Assembly (NCBI GenBank): GCA_027625915.1
Contig: JANTQA010000057.1
Coordinates: 1,736,001-1,800,000 of the forward strand
Origin: Anaeramoeba flamelloides
Lineage: Eukaryota; Metamonada; Anaeramoebidae
Direction: 5' to 3'
DNA length: 64,000 nt
Shown piece after piece: positions 45,192 to 57,535 of this stretch. Each line of letters starts with the position of its first letter. Within the stretch, counting starts at the first letter, position 1. The notes beneath the pieces are model-generated. The model had not been told where the DNA came from. It searched no databases and saw nothing but the letters and a program-made list of their open reading frames with translations. The translations under genes were made by a program, and so were the position numbers.

Positions 45192-46532
45192 TTACTTTTG
45201 CTTCAGAGATCTTTTTTTTCTTCTTTTTTTTTGACTTTTTTTGACACTTTTCATTAAACCTTCAAAATCAAATTGGAATGCTAATTGCTTGGTTGGTGTA
45301 TTTAATTGGGCATTCTTCCTTTTTTTAATCTGACTAATGTTTGGGGTTTGTATTTTATTCTTATTTTTAACATTAAAGGATTTTTTTTGATTGGTTGTGT
45401 CCCTTAAACGATTTTTTTTTTTAATTTGTTTTTTGTTGCTGCAATTCTGTTTGTTAATTTTTTTTAATTTTGGTGTATTGGGATGAAATTTCTGATCTTC
45501 ATTCACTTGATTAATTGGGACAGGAGTGGATATACGTGAACGTTTAAATCTAGGTTTAGGTGTGGACATCAAATTGGAGTAAGGCGAATTGTTTAAATGG
45601 AAGAAATTGGAATTGTTGCTATTCAATCTTGTTGATTTTTTTTTTTGTTTTATTTTTTCCAGATCTTTCGCTTTTTGTTTCTCTTTTCTTTTTTGTTTCC
45701 CTTTTCTTTTCTCTTCCCCCCCCTCTTTGTTTTTTTTTGATTTTTTTGTTATTTTGAGCTCTCGTTCAATTTGTTCATTTGCTTCTTTGCTCATTTTTTT
45801 TGTCTTTTTTTTTTCTTTCAAGTTACCGTTAAGCTGGAAAATATTAAAATTTAAATTTGAATTTAAATCAAGAAAATCGCTTTTTTGTGAGTCGCTTGTG
45901 TTTGTGAAATCAGTGAACAATTGCTTAATTGTGTGTTTTTTCGAGTCTTGAAAAAGTGACTTGACTTGTTCATCTTGGGATTGCTCACTAAATTTTTTTT
46001 TTTTTTTTTTTTTTTTCTTTTTGTTTTGATTGTCGATTGTTTTTATAAGCCTTTCTTGGTTTAAATTTGTCTGCAACCTTTTTAAATGGCGCCTTTTCCT
46101 CTCAGTTCTTGCGTTGTGTATTTTTTTTTCAGATTTGTGCCAAGACGGAGTGTTCAGTGGGTTTAATGTTTTTCTTCTTCGTGATTTTTTTCGTGATCCA
46201 AGCAGCTTATCCAACGGTGTGCGGTTTGAAAAGAGTGCTTCATTAATTTCCGAAGCTGGGAAATCCTGAGGATCAACTTTCTCATTTTGGCTTTCGCATT
46301 TGTGAACCCATAAAGGGGACACAAGTAGTATTTCTTTCTTTTTTGCTTTGTTATATGTCGAAAGATATCCATCCTTAAAGACGATGAGATCAACAGAGTT
46401 TGTAAAAGTTTTTGAGATCACAGCCCCCATTTTCTCAAGCTTGTTAACAAAAATTTTTGATGAGTTGATCGTACCCTCACTCGTAAAAACTTCAATATAA
46501 ATTGTTAAACTGTTTAAAAATTTGTCATCCAT
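45192..46532 (-). CDS. MCPH1: Microcephalin-type N-terminal BRCT protein
   Basis: This single-exon gene encodes 446 residues. Residues 8 to about 85 form a BRCT domain that closely follows the first BRCT of microcephalin. IYIEVFTSEGT, KLEKMGAVISKTF, VDLIVFKDGYLSTYNKAKK and LLVSPLWVHKC align with the human segments YVEVWSSNGT, LVDMGAKVSKTF, VTHVIFKDGYQSTW and LVSVLWVEKC (as I recall them). Also matching are DFPASEINEAL and the human FPAANMNEHL just after the domain. The remaining 350 residues are highly basic and low in complexity, with long Lys runs (about 168-180, CAA-free AAA runs) and at least six Thr-Pro sites (NTPSW, STPKP, STPVP, NTPKL, QTPNI, NTPTK). A nuclear protein under cyclin-dependent kinase control is a fair inference. 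The C-terminal tandem BRCT pair of animal microcephalin is absent. In animals the protein restrains condensin II and acts in DNA-damage signalling. Orthology is likely but not proven. Confidence 0.85.
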   Translation of the reverse strand: MDDKFLNSLTIYIEVFTSEGTINSSKIFVNKLEKMGAVISKTFTNSVDLIVFKDGYLSTYNKAKKKEILLVSPLWVHKCESQNEKVDPQDFPASEINEALFSNRTPLDKLLGSRKKSRRRKTLNPLNTPSWHKSEKKIHNARTERKRRHLKRLQTNLNQERLIKTIDNQNKKKKKKKKKKFSEQSQDEQVKSLFQDSKKHTIKQLFTDFTNTSDSQKSDFLDLNSNLNFNIFQLNGNLKEKKKTKKMSKEANEQIERELKITKKSKKNKEGGEEKRKGKQKRKEKQKAKDLEKIKQKKKSTRLNSNNSNFFHLNNSPYSNLMSTPKPRFKRSRISTPVPINQVNEDQKFHPNTPKLKKINKQNCSNKKQIKKKNRLRDTTNQKKSFNVKNKNKIQTPNISQIKKRKNAQLNTPTKQLAFQFDFEGLMKSVKKSQKKRRKKRSLKQK

Positions 46533-46669
46533 CCTGATTTGAGAATGAAAAAAAATCGAAAAATAGATAAAATGATTGTGAGTTTTTAAAAAATACTTTG
46601 ATCAGAATTTTCAAGAACCCTTTCATGTTTTGTTTTGAACCCAAAGTTAAATTTAACATTTTACCGTCT

Positions 46670-47400
46670 GATAACAAGAAAATAAATCTTCTAATAAATT
46701 TAAAAGTAAATTCAAAAAAAATTTACTGATTCTTGAAATTGAAAAACAAATTTAAAAATACTAATTACTACAAAACCAATCTCTCTTTTAAGCGATTTTC
46801 AGAAAAGAATTATTTTCTTTCAAAAGTTTGATCTATTTTTCATATTTTCGAACATCCCAAAATTTTTATAGATTTCAGAATTTTTTTAAAAAAATCTATA
46901 ATCTTTCAAACAAGAAATAAATCTATATTGTCTGTAAAGGAACTGTACAAAAATACTCTTTAAAAATAAAACCACTAGGTTCTATATTAACCCAAGTATA
47001 AAAAATCTCCTTAATTTCAAAAAAATTATAAGAATTATTTTGAAATTGAAAAAAATATTATATTTTATTAGATGCATTTTTCTAAGAACAGATTTTTCAT
47101 TTTTTTATTTTTAATGAAAAAAAATAATCAAAGAAAAAATTCCTTATACTATCAAATTAAAAATATTTACAAAATATTATTTTAAAACCTGATAAATTGA
47201 ACTTACAAACCTAAAAGAAATAATTTTCAATTTGATTATTTAAAATCAAAAAGTAAATACCAAAACTGAAGATATATCCGGAGTTAGATAGAAATAATAA
47301 AAAGATTAAAAGTATCAAAAGTTTTTAACTAATATTTCTAATTTTTTTTAATATATTTTCGAACAAATAAAACTAATTTAAATTTAAAATTAATCTTATA
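46670..47400. repeat. Dispersed repeat L, copy 2 (uninterrupted)
   Basis: It matches repeat L at 20.3-22.2 kb but runs straight through the point where element E is inserted there. The counterpart of the target lies near 47115-47125 (ATTTTTAATGAAAAAAAATA). Confidence 0.45.
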
Positions 47401-48579
47401 AAAAAAATAATTAGAATTATTACTCAATAATTAATTTTTATAATAATTTAAGTTGATATACACTCTGAACAATTGAAAAAAAAAGAAAAAAAAAACAACA
47501 AAATAATAGAATAATTTAAGATAAAAAGTGAAAAAGAAAAAAATAAATTCAATCTAGTTCTGAATTGTGAAAAATTTCTGAAAAAGAAAAGTAAGATCAA
47601 ATAATAGAAGAAAATCTCAAATGATTAAAGATAAAATGGATTATTCAACAAAAGACCGGGTTTCCCAACACTAAACTATGTTCTGGGATTTTGTTTGATT
47701 AATTTATCATTAAAAATTTGGAGAATATTGACTATTTTTGATACACCCAAATCAACTCATTGGAATTTGGTTTTAAAGTAAATTTAAATTATTTTTGTTT
47801 ATTTGATAGATAATAATCAAAAAAATCATTCTTTGATTTTAATGTATTTCTTCTTAAAACCGATTTTATATTGTGTTAAGGGCAATACCAACAAATAAAA
47901 ATTACATTCCAACCCACTTTCCTCTATTCTTTTTTAAACAGATCATTGCTCTATAATTTAAAATTCAATAATTTTTATAAATTATAGAAAATAAGACAAA
48001 AAAATATATATATTTTTTGATCTTCAAGGAACGAAATATTTTAATTTATTTTTCTTGTTTTATTAACATAAGATCAAATAAGAAATTTTTATTTATCCAT
48101 AAAAATAATCAAAAAATATTTAAAAGTGAGATTTTGTAATTAAGTAAATGGAAAGATATTGTAAATTATCACCACCCCTTCAAAATTAAAAATTTAAAAC
48201 TGAAGAACGAATGTTTTTTATGATAATTTTACACAATTAAACAACCACAAAATCAATTTACTTTATGTTGCTAAAAAATATTTAATCGATATATCCCCAA
48301 ATTCCAAATTAGTAATGAGGAAAATATCATTTAGATTTTAATAAAAATCAAGAAGAATTAGATGCTTATAACCCTATAATAAAAAGTTTTAAAATCTATT
48401 TGGAACAATTATTTGGAACAATTATTTGGTACATTTTAAATGTTTTTTAAATAATCACAATGTGTTAAAATTAGAGATAAATATTAAAATGTAATAATCA
48501 GGAAGTATATTACAAATCTTTTATTACTGAATTTTTTTAAAAAAATATTGTCAAACTATTTTTTTTTTTTTTTGATAAT

Positions 48580-48728
<149 letters not shown>

Positions 48729-50384
48729 AATATATATACTTAAAATAGAACAAAATATATTTTTTTCTTAATAATTATTATATTTTCCAAGATATTTTTT
48801 CTTAACTTACTAAAATAAAAAAATTATAAAAAAAAAAAAGAAAAAGAAAAATAAAAGGAAAAGTCAATAAGAAAAAAAAAAAAAATTAACTCAATTTCCC
48901 TTAAAGGTGCCAACCAAAAATGAAAAATTCACATGTTTTAAGAATAAAAGAAGCTATAATTGTTTAGAAATAAGATTAATAATAAACTTAAAATAAGAGT
49001 TGAGATTCATAAAAGAAATGCCTGAACAAACCATAAATTTCAAAAAAAAAAAAATCTATTGAAAAATTTTTGGACCCTTTCATTTGGATGTCTCTTCGAA
49101 AATTTCTCAATTTCTTAAGGAAATTAAAATTGTTTACAGTAAGTTTTTTTAATTCACAATATTTTCATTTAAGTCTATAATTTAAAATCTGAATTTCCTT
49201 AATGTATTAATTTGAAGTTTCAATTTGTTTTTAAATTTCAAATAGACTTTTTCAAAAAAAAAAATAAAAAAGCCAGAAGAAAAAAAAAAAAAAAAAAAAA
49301 AAAAAATCAGAAAAAATAAAAAAATTTAATAAATTAGAAAAAATGAAAGGATCAGATTTTTAAAAATGAAAATTTATTTTTAAGAGAAATGAATTAAAAT
49401 AATAGAAATAATTCAATATCTTCATAGAACCGGGAACTTTTGACTGAAAAAGAGCCTAAAGAATAAGAAAAAAAAATTAAAAAAAAGAATTGAAAAAATT
49501 AATGAAAATACTTTTGATCCACAGATTGAAAATTTTATTTTGATAATAAAAAAGGACTACAGCAGTTATGAACACCCACAATAACATTTCAAATTGTACA
49601 AAAATCTTTGAAAATTAATTTAAGGTTCATCAAAAAACTATTTCATATAAGATAATTTTTCAAATATTAAAATGTTTATTTTTTAAACCACAAATTAAAA
49701 TATCTTTGTAGGATTGCCAGAAAAGAAAAAGTTTCTGATATGAAACTTTAGACCATATTCACAGAAAAAGAAAACTCATAATCGTAGAGAATCTTCTAAT
49801 ATACTTTTTGAACTTTTTGCAAGTAATAAATCAATTTTTTGAAAATTGACTACTTTTAAATTTTCATTCAATTTGAGTTTTTGAATTCGATTTTAAATCG
49901 AATAATCAATCAAATTTTTAAATTTTTATTTTTGATATAAAAAGAAGAAAAAAAAATAGCTTAAATTAATCCAATATAATGATAACTATTATCATAATTT
50001 TATAATTAAACTCGATTTGATATATATTTTTTTATTGTATGATTAAAAACCCTGTTTAGTTCAAATAATCTAATAACAGTTTTCAAATATTTTTAAAAAA
50101 TTAAAAAACATTTTGAGTTAAAAAAAAACTGAAAGATTATATCAAAGTATGATTCTGAAATATTTTTAAATATATTGTGTCAAACCGAAAAAATCCTTCA
50201 ATTTCAAAGATAACCCAAATATACTTTATTAGATGAATAAAAATATTTGGATAATTTTAAAAACATATTAAAGTCTTATATTAAATACCACAATTGAAAT
50301 AATTAATAATTATTTGACAATTAATTAATTTATCTGAAAAATATAAATATATCTTTTAATTTTTGTAAATAGAAAATAAGAATA

Positions 50385-50436
50385 GAAAACTCAAGTGTGT
50401 TTTATTTATATTTTTATAGTAGACTTGGAAAGGCTG
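50385..50436. repeat. Solo right end of MITE family C
   Basis: GTGTGTTTTATTTATA, then TAGTAGACTTGGAAAGGCTG followed by TA match the right terminus of element 22845-23292. No matching left end was found within 600 bases. Confidence 0.5.
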
Positions 50437-51454
50437 TAATAAAAATTTTTATTTAAAAGTTACAAATGAATTTTACTAATAATTATTAGTTGAATAAACA
50501 AAAAGATTTTCACAAAATATTGTAAATTATTTCAAGTTTCCTTAATTTTATATTACCTTTGAATTAAAAAAAATTGAGATCTGAAAAAAATCAATAATAA
50601 AAGATATTTTTAATTAATTTAATCAACAATTCCTCGTTGAAATTTGGAATAACAAGCTTTTGGGTACAATTAAGTTTTAAGAGTAAATTGGGAAATCCAT
50701 TTTCTGGTATTTTCGATTTTTTCTATTTTTAGATTTGAAAGTTTAAAATAAACTGAAATAAATGTGTTAATACAGTTTTATTTACAAGATAAATTTTACA
50801 CTTAAAATTATATTTCATTTTGAATTAATCAGATTGAAATAAAATTAGACTTTACAATCTATTTTAATGTTTTAAATACAAAAAAAGGGTTTTAAGATCT
50901 TTTTAATTTATTTCTGTATTTGAGACTATTATTCTTTTTTTCATTTATTTGAATTTATTTCTTATTGTAGAATAGTATTAAATAGCTTAATTTCAATAAA
51001 TATAATCATTGAAAGATAAAAAAACACTTTAAATATTATTTTAAACTATTCTCTGAAATATTTTGAAATAAAATAAATGTATGATTTTTGTTGTGCTTTG
51101 TGACAAGAATAGCACAATCCATACAAATAACAAACAAAACTTTTTTGAACTTTCAGACTGATAGTCTGCAAGATTTCAGTCTCTGCTATTCTTTTATATT
51201 TTTTCAACTTTCAAACATTTGATACAAACTTTTATTAAGCCAAAAAAAGTGTAAAAAATAATAATTAACAAAAGATAACAATTTGAATTTAAGTGAAATT
51301 TTTGATAGCTCTCTAAAAGAAAAATATTTGTAAACCTTTAAAACCTGAAAACTCTTTTACGGAAAACCAAAAATTGGAAAGCTGTTTAAATTACATTTTT
51401 TTAAAAGTTTAACTTGTAAAAACTTTTAAGGGGTTAGTCTTCTTCAACAACCAG

Positions 51455-52560
51455 ACAAAATTTTAAAATATGTTATTTGTGGTATTCTCTACTTAAAAAT
51501 TTTGGATATGCCAAGTGTCAAATCTTTCTGATCGACTAAGAAAGCCATAGATGAAAATTAGTTTAGTGAGATCAATTTTTTTTTTCCGTTTTTTCTGAAA
51601 AAGAAATCTATTAAATTCATTTTATAACACACATTATTACAATTTTTTACCCCGTTTATTGTCATTTTGATCATTATTAGACAACAACAAGTCTTTGTTA
51701 CCAGTAATATTAATATCAAGATTTTTTTTCTTTTTGGACATAAAACTTTTGGTTCACCAAAAAATGATATATTCAACTGACTAAAAAATCATTGTATTTT
51801 TTTAAGAAGTTTAGTTATAATAATTAAAATTTTAAAGTCATTTTAAAATTTTACAAAGAAAATTTGTTTTTGTTCTAAGGTGAACTTTGGTTTTTAAAAT
51901 AAAATTTTCTTGAAGATATTTGGGAATTAGTTAATTTTATCCTCAAAATTCAAAATCATTTTTTTGTTGCCAAAAATTATTTGAATTCTTATATAAGGAT
52001 TCTTGTGAAAAAGACCAAACAATTTGTTAAAAAATTTTTTCAAAAAATTAAAATTTTTATTCAATTTTTTTTTCATTTTTTGAAAATCAGAAAACAATTT
52101 TTTTAAAACATTAAAGAAAAATATTTTTTTTTGCATAATAGATCTCAATTTAATTGATAAACTGTAGTTAAGCTTCTACAGAATATTCATTTATTGAATC
52201 ACCTATACCACAATTAGTTTTATTGTATACGATTTGAATTGAAATATTAATCCTAAAAAAAGTAACCAACTAAAAAATTTGCTTTCAAAATCAAGACTTT
52301 CCAACATAAAAGGAAAAATATGTTTAACCATTTTCAAGAATTAACTTGATTCTTAAACAAAATACTAGGTTACTTTTTTTAGTTTTATATTGGAAACATG
52401 TAAATTTTGGATATTAAAAAAGAGAATCAAATCAATAAATTGTTTAAATGGGGTTAACTCATCTATTTTATAAGCCTAAACACAAATTACAAAAAAAAAA
52501 TTTTTTGGAAGATCTTGAAAAGATTTCATTTTATTTTCAAAAATGACTACTCCCTTAAAT
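51455..52560. repeat. Dispersed 1.1-kb repeat H, copy 3
   Basis: Same landmarks and orientation as copies 1 and 2: CTGATCGACTAAGAAA, ACAAGTCTTTGTTACCAGTA, GAAGATATTTGGGAA, TTCTTGTGAAAAAGACCAAA, and AAGATTTCATTTTATTTTCA near the right end. Confidence 0.65.
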
Positions 52561-53135
52561 TGAAAGTTAGTGAATTGTGATCTTGTAATTCCTTTCAAAA
52601 TTTGGAACAATTTAAAAAAAAAAAAAGTGTTTTGAAGTAAAAAAAGTGACTCCAATTTTTGTGCTATTCTTTTCCTGTTGATTTTGAATAATTTTCATTT
52701 TTTTTAGATTCAAATTTTCCTCATCAAAAAATAAAAAGGTTAATTGAAAATTAAAAGGAATTATTGATCTTTCAACAACCTTTTGTAGGAGAATTTCTTT
52801 CGCGAAAAGTTCTCAAAAAATTAGAAGAAAAAAAAAATAATAAAAAAAAAATCAAAAAAGGATCAAGTTTTTGTCTTTTAAATATTTAAGAAATATTTTT
52901 TTGTGTTTGTTTATTGATTTCAAAAATTCAGAAAGTGAAGTGTATTTTTCGGTGATCAAAGTAAACACCTCACAAATAAACAATTAACATTTTTATGAAA
53001 AAAAAAAGAGAAAGGTAAAAAAAGATGAAAAAAAAAAAAAAGTTTCAAAAAGAATTAATCAAAAAATAAAAGAAAAAAAAAAACAACAAAAGAATAAGAC
53101 ATTCATCGGTTGTGTTGTTTTGTTTTTAAAAGAGA

Positions 53136-53825
53136 TTATTTTTTAGCAAGTCTGAAAAATGTTAAGCATTGGACAATTAAGAAGAAGAAACAGACAAGTC
53201 CAAATGCGATCCAACTAATTGCTTGAGCGTCTTGTAGAACAAAATTTGGTGTTCCATCAGTCTTTTGATATTTAGCAATTTTACCAGCAACTCCTGAAAC
53301 ACCTTTTGGGAAACACATTCCTTCAGAGTGAGACTCACTAAAAAAACGTAAAAGAAAAGAAGTGTTTGGAAATAATAATTTAATTAACTGAGAAGCGAGA
53401 CAAAGAAAAAAAAAAAAAAAAAAAAAGGAATAAAATACTTACACAATGGATGTACTTGCAGGATCATAAGCTCCACTGCCACTAATTTTACAAACTTCGC
53501 ATTTAAAGTTAATACAGACACCTTCCCAAATAGTGCTGTTACCATCACATTTTGCACAAACTTTAGAATTGTCCTTGTTTTTACATCCATCACCATTACA
53601 GAAAGAACCAAGGATATCGTCATCACTATATTTAGTACACTCGTAGTTGTCTTTAGTGGTATCACAGTATTCGTCTAAGGAACAATCATTATTAATATTA
53701 CATTGTCGACATTTTTCGTTGTAACATCGTGGTTCTTTCTTGTCTGTACAATCCTTGTCAGTTTTACAAGAACACAAAACAAGGGAAACTAATAAAATTC
53801 CGATAACAAAACTTGTAATTTTCAT
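53136..53825 (-). CDS. Cys-rich type I membrane protein, two exons
   Basis: Exons on the minus strand are 53825-53443 and 53337-53136, with a 105-bp GTAAGT...TAG intron that joins in phase 2. The product is 194 residues and ends in TAA. Residues 1-20 (MKITSFVIGILLVSLVLCSC) are a signal peptide. Residues about 20-120 carry some 20 cysteines in CxxC and CxxxxC spacings (CRQCNINNDCSLDEYC, CAKCDGNSTIWEGVC, CEVCKISG). The pattern is like the disulphide-rich repeats of protist surface proteins and distantly like EGF or dickkopf-type knots. After a linker, residues 166-188 form one membrane helix (AISWIAFGLVCFFFLIVQCL), with a short basic tail FFRLAKK. Without the second exon the protein would lack its anchor, which supports the splice. 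The function is unknown; a receptor or adhesion role is only a guess. Its neighbours are unrelated. Confidence 0.85.
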
Positions 53826-55604
53826 CTAGTTTATAGTTTGTTTTTTGATTTAGTGATTTATTGTTGTTTTCGAGCAATGAGAAAAATTTTAAAAAAGTTG
53901 AAAAAAAAGAAAAAAAAAAACAATTTAAATCAGAAAAAAAAAAAAAGAAAGAAATCATAGTTTTGATTTCGAAGTAATTCAAAAAGGAAGCGAAAAAAAA
54001 AAACAACAAAGAAATTTTCTGAAAAGAAAGGGCTTTAATTTCAGAAGAATGTGATCTCAATAAAAAAAGAACGAAAGTCAAAAAGAAAGATAGAAAAAAA
54101 AAAAGAAAGAAATATTTACACAAAAAGCCAATATTCGATAAGAAAAAAGGGAAAAAATAAATCTTGATCTCGAAAAAGTACAAAAAACATTCAGTGAAAC
54201 CACCCACCATTCGTTGTTCTTTGACAAACTTATTCATTTACAAAATCACAAATGAAAAAAAATTAGGAAATTGACTCAAGTCTCATTTTTTTCAAGAATA
54301 TTTTTCAAAATAAAACAAATTGTTATAAGGGTTTGTATTTGTGTCTTGACTTCCTTTTCTTTTATGAGTGGTGACTATTTCTTCCTAATTTAGTTAATTG
54401 AATCTAGAAATTACTTTTGAAAAACAAAGACTGTTATTTGAAATTTAGATTGAGAGAATTTTGATCCGATTTTCTTATATTCAATTATTAGAAGATACCT
54501 TTTGTTTCAGATTCTTGATTCTACACAATAGGTATCATAAAAAAATTCAAAAACAAATAAACTGACAAGGCAAATTATGTTCTCTTGATTTCAAAACCCT
54601 TTTTATGAAATAGAAAAAGAACTGCAAATTTTTTCCCATTTCCCTTAAAGATAAAAGTAATAAGATTTCAGTCACCCTTTAAGGTATCAGTACCTTACTG
54701 AAGTTCAAACCCTATTCGAATATTGGGGTATAAACAATTATCATTAACATAGATGAGGTTATAATTAAAGATATAAGCATATTGGAATATTGAATAATTG
54801 ATCTTGAAATTGCTTTGTATAAATCAAAATTCATTAAAAAAATACAAAAGATAATTCCTATATTACATTCAAATATGTTCTTATCAATTACCTTCATTTA
54901 TTTATTTTTTTTTTTGATGCTTGATAAAACTTGTTGATTAATATTGTATTTAGTAAATTTTGTTAAAATTCAATTTTTTTAATTAAAAAAGTATTTTTAT
55001 ATGAAGATTTGTTGACTTTTAGATTTAATGAGATGAATATTAAACAGAAAAAAAGAAAATATAAGATAAAATTAGAAATTAATAAGACTATTCAATCTCT
55101 TAAAATTTACTTTAATCACAATTTGAGATAATATTTAACTACGACTCGCCAAATCCTACCACAAAAACTTATAAGAAATAATAATTAAATTTTCAAGAAA
55201 AAAATAGCATCTTATCTAACAAACCATAAAACGGTTATGAAAAATTCTCATAAAAAATAAATTATTTAATATAAGAAAAAAAAAAAAAATTATCCTGAAT
55301 TCCGCTTAAGCACAAACTTTGAACGAAATTTAATTCACATAAAAAAATCTCAAATGAAGGGAGTAGCCACACCATAAGACATCATAAAAATTTGAGAGAG
55401 ATGGGCTTAGAGTATTTTATTTTAGTAGTCTGTGATCGTAGATTCTCTAAAAAATTTTTTTAAAGAAATTATTTGTTATTTTTTTTTTTTAATAATGTTG
55501 TACAATCAAAAAAAAGAGAATAAATTGATAAAATAGTTTTTATTTATTTTTTTATTTAAATAAACTTAATTCCAATGATTTTAATACAGTTAAAACAGTC
55601 CAAA

Positions 55605-56600
55605 GAATGGACATATCATACTTTAAATTCAATTTGGAAATTATTTGATTTAACAAACTATTTCATTTTTTTGTCTTTTTTGTTTTATTTTCATTTCCTT
55701 TTTTTCAGTATCATAATCTGTTGGATTAGTTCTTGAATTTTTTTTTGGATGTGATAGAATGTTACCGTTGAGTTTCTTAAATTGAAAAATCACATAAAAT
55801 TGGTCCATGGTATCTTATCATTTGATCGATCAACAATTGTTGGTGTAATTTTAACAAATATATCAATTCATTTTTTGTTCACAGGTTTCATTATTTTGGA
55901 CACATCCATTTTGACTTGTTTGGTTTATGTTTTTTTCTTTTATTTGGAGGAGAATGAGTACTTATAAAAACATTAATAAACCAAATTTCATAAGAAATGG
56001 CCCATGTTACATTTGAATTTTGAATTGTATTTATATTATTTTGAAGTGTTTTTCCTCTCACATTTAAAAGTTTGATAATAAATCATTTTTTCTCTTTTTT
56101 ATTTTTTCCACCTTGTTTAGTTAAAATGGAAAATGAAAATGAAAATTGGAAAGAAGTGACTGTTGATTTAATGAAAAAATTGGTTTCAAATATGAAACAG
56201 AGATTAGATTTAGTTATCCAAATGAAAGGAGAATCGATAAATGAGGTCTTATTATTTTTTTAAAATTACTATTTTTTATGTAATACTTATTTCATGTTAA
56301 ATAGCCCTATTTTTTTTACTTGTTTTTTTTTTTTTATTTTTAGACGAAAAATATATATCTCTTGAGTATAGAACTGAATATTAAAATCGAAATTTTTAAT
56401 ATTAAAATAGACAACTCGAATTATTAAAAATATTTTTCTTTAGAATTTGATTTTTTATGAGCCAATTATTTTGAAATAGAGTTTACTATGTTACTTAAAT
56501 GTGATTTTATCTTAAGTTTGTAAAAATATAATAAATTGAGTTTTTGTTTTCCTATTTTTAGATTTTTGATGTTTCCAAATTTTTGGAATAGGATTTAGTT
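55605..56600. repeat. Dispersed repeat K, long copy
   Basis: The ends match about 41870-42360. An inner part (56220-56490) matches about 37490-37880. The three copies are about 70-80 percent alike by eye and differ by blocks present or absent. There are no terminal inverted repeats. Confidence 0.5.
56126..56427 (+). CDS. Possible small two-exon gene within repeat K
   Basis: An ATG at 56126 follows a good acceptor-like tract (TTGTTTAG). It opens 40 codons of non-random composition: MENENENWKEVTVDLMKKLV, then SNMKQRLDLVIQMKGESINE. A GT donor follows at 56246. An acceptor (TTTTTAG) ends at 56343, and joining in phase 0 gives TKNIYLLSIELNIKIEIFN and a TAA. The product would be 67 residues, mostly helical with a coiled-coil flavour. 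The second half sits in repeated DNA whose other copy (about 37733) is not open. No family is recognised; it may be a captured exon. Confidence 0.3.
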
Positions 56601-57039
56601 TTTTTTAAGGAGAAGATAATTTTCGATTCTGAGAATAAAACTTATAGCTATTTTGGGGGTTTAAAATTTGATAGAATATAAGCATTTTCACTTCTTTAAT
56701 TCCAACAAAACCAACTATTTAAAATCCTAATAAATAATTTTTTAGGATAATTATTATTTTTTGGAACCCTTCTAGCTATTTACACCCCATTCAGGTTTCC
56801 TTTTGTGATTGTCTTGATTGTAATATAGTTCTTTTTAAATAAAATCCATTAATCCCAAATATCAATTATAAAAAAATATTTCTAATTACTTTAGGTTGTC
56901 ATAATTAAAAAAACTTTTATATGATGAAAAAATAAAAAATGAAATAATTAATTACCATAATAGAATGTATATATAATGACAAAAGATAAGTCATTCAACA
57001 TTTGAAACACTATTTTTAGCAATTCAAATCAATATTCGA

Positions 57040-57232
57040 CAGCTAGTTCCACTTTAAGGTACGAAATGCAACGAAATTTAAGGTACAATAAAAATCTCAA
57101 ACCAAGGCACAAAATTCAGATTCTATTAAAATAATTTGTAAAAAAAAAAATTACAAATTTTGTGCCTTAATTTGAGATTTTTTTGTGCCTTAAATTCCAT
57201 TGAAAGTTTGCGCCTTAAAAAGGAAGTCGCTG
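57040..57232. mobile_element. MITE family A copy
   Basis: The left end is CAGCTAGTTCCACTTTAAGG and the right end is CCTTAAAAAGGAAGTCGCTG followed by TA. The arms pair over nearly their whole length through AAATTTAAGGTACAATAAAA and AATCTCAAACCAAGGCAC against GTGCCTTAATTTGAGATT. This is the clearest full palindrome of the family. 193 bases, no ORF. Confidence 0.75.
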
Positions 57233-57390
57233 TATTGTGGCAATTTCTTTGATACCCCGAAAAAAAAATTTAAAAAATCTAATGAATCAAGTACTTTAAA
57301 TAATAAAAATCAATGGGGTACAACCAAAGTTACAAATTTTTATTTTCTGATCCTCATTAAAATTGCAAAAAAGTGAAAAATTTTCCTTTA

Positions 57391-57535
57391 CCGTGGCTAC
57401 TCTCTTAAGGCAAAAAATTCAAATCCTAGTTGGTTGATTCGTGTAAAAAAAAAATCCAAAAAATATACTTTAATTTGAGATTTTAATTGTGTCTTAAATT
57501 TTGTTCAAAGTTTGTGTCTTGTAACTAGAACTGGA
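57391..57535. repeat. Partial MITE family A copy
   Basis: It starts within CTTAAGGCAAAAAATTCAAA and ends TTGTAACTAGAACTGGAC. The left terminus is missing. It lies only 160 bases from the full copy and may derive from it. Confidence 0.5.

Noticed and set aside
45589-45951. 120-codon plus-strand Phe-rich frame
   Set aside because: It is the complement of the Lys-rich tail of the BRCT protein.
53764-54237. 157-codon open frame on the minus strand
   Set aside because: It is mostly Phe, Leu and Lys from A/T runs and overlaps the start of the Cys-rich gene in another frame; no domain is seen.
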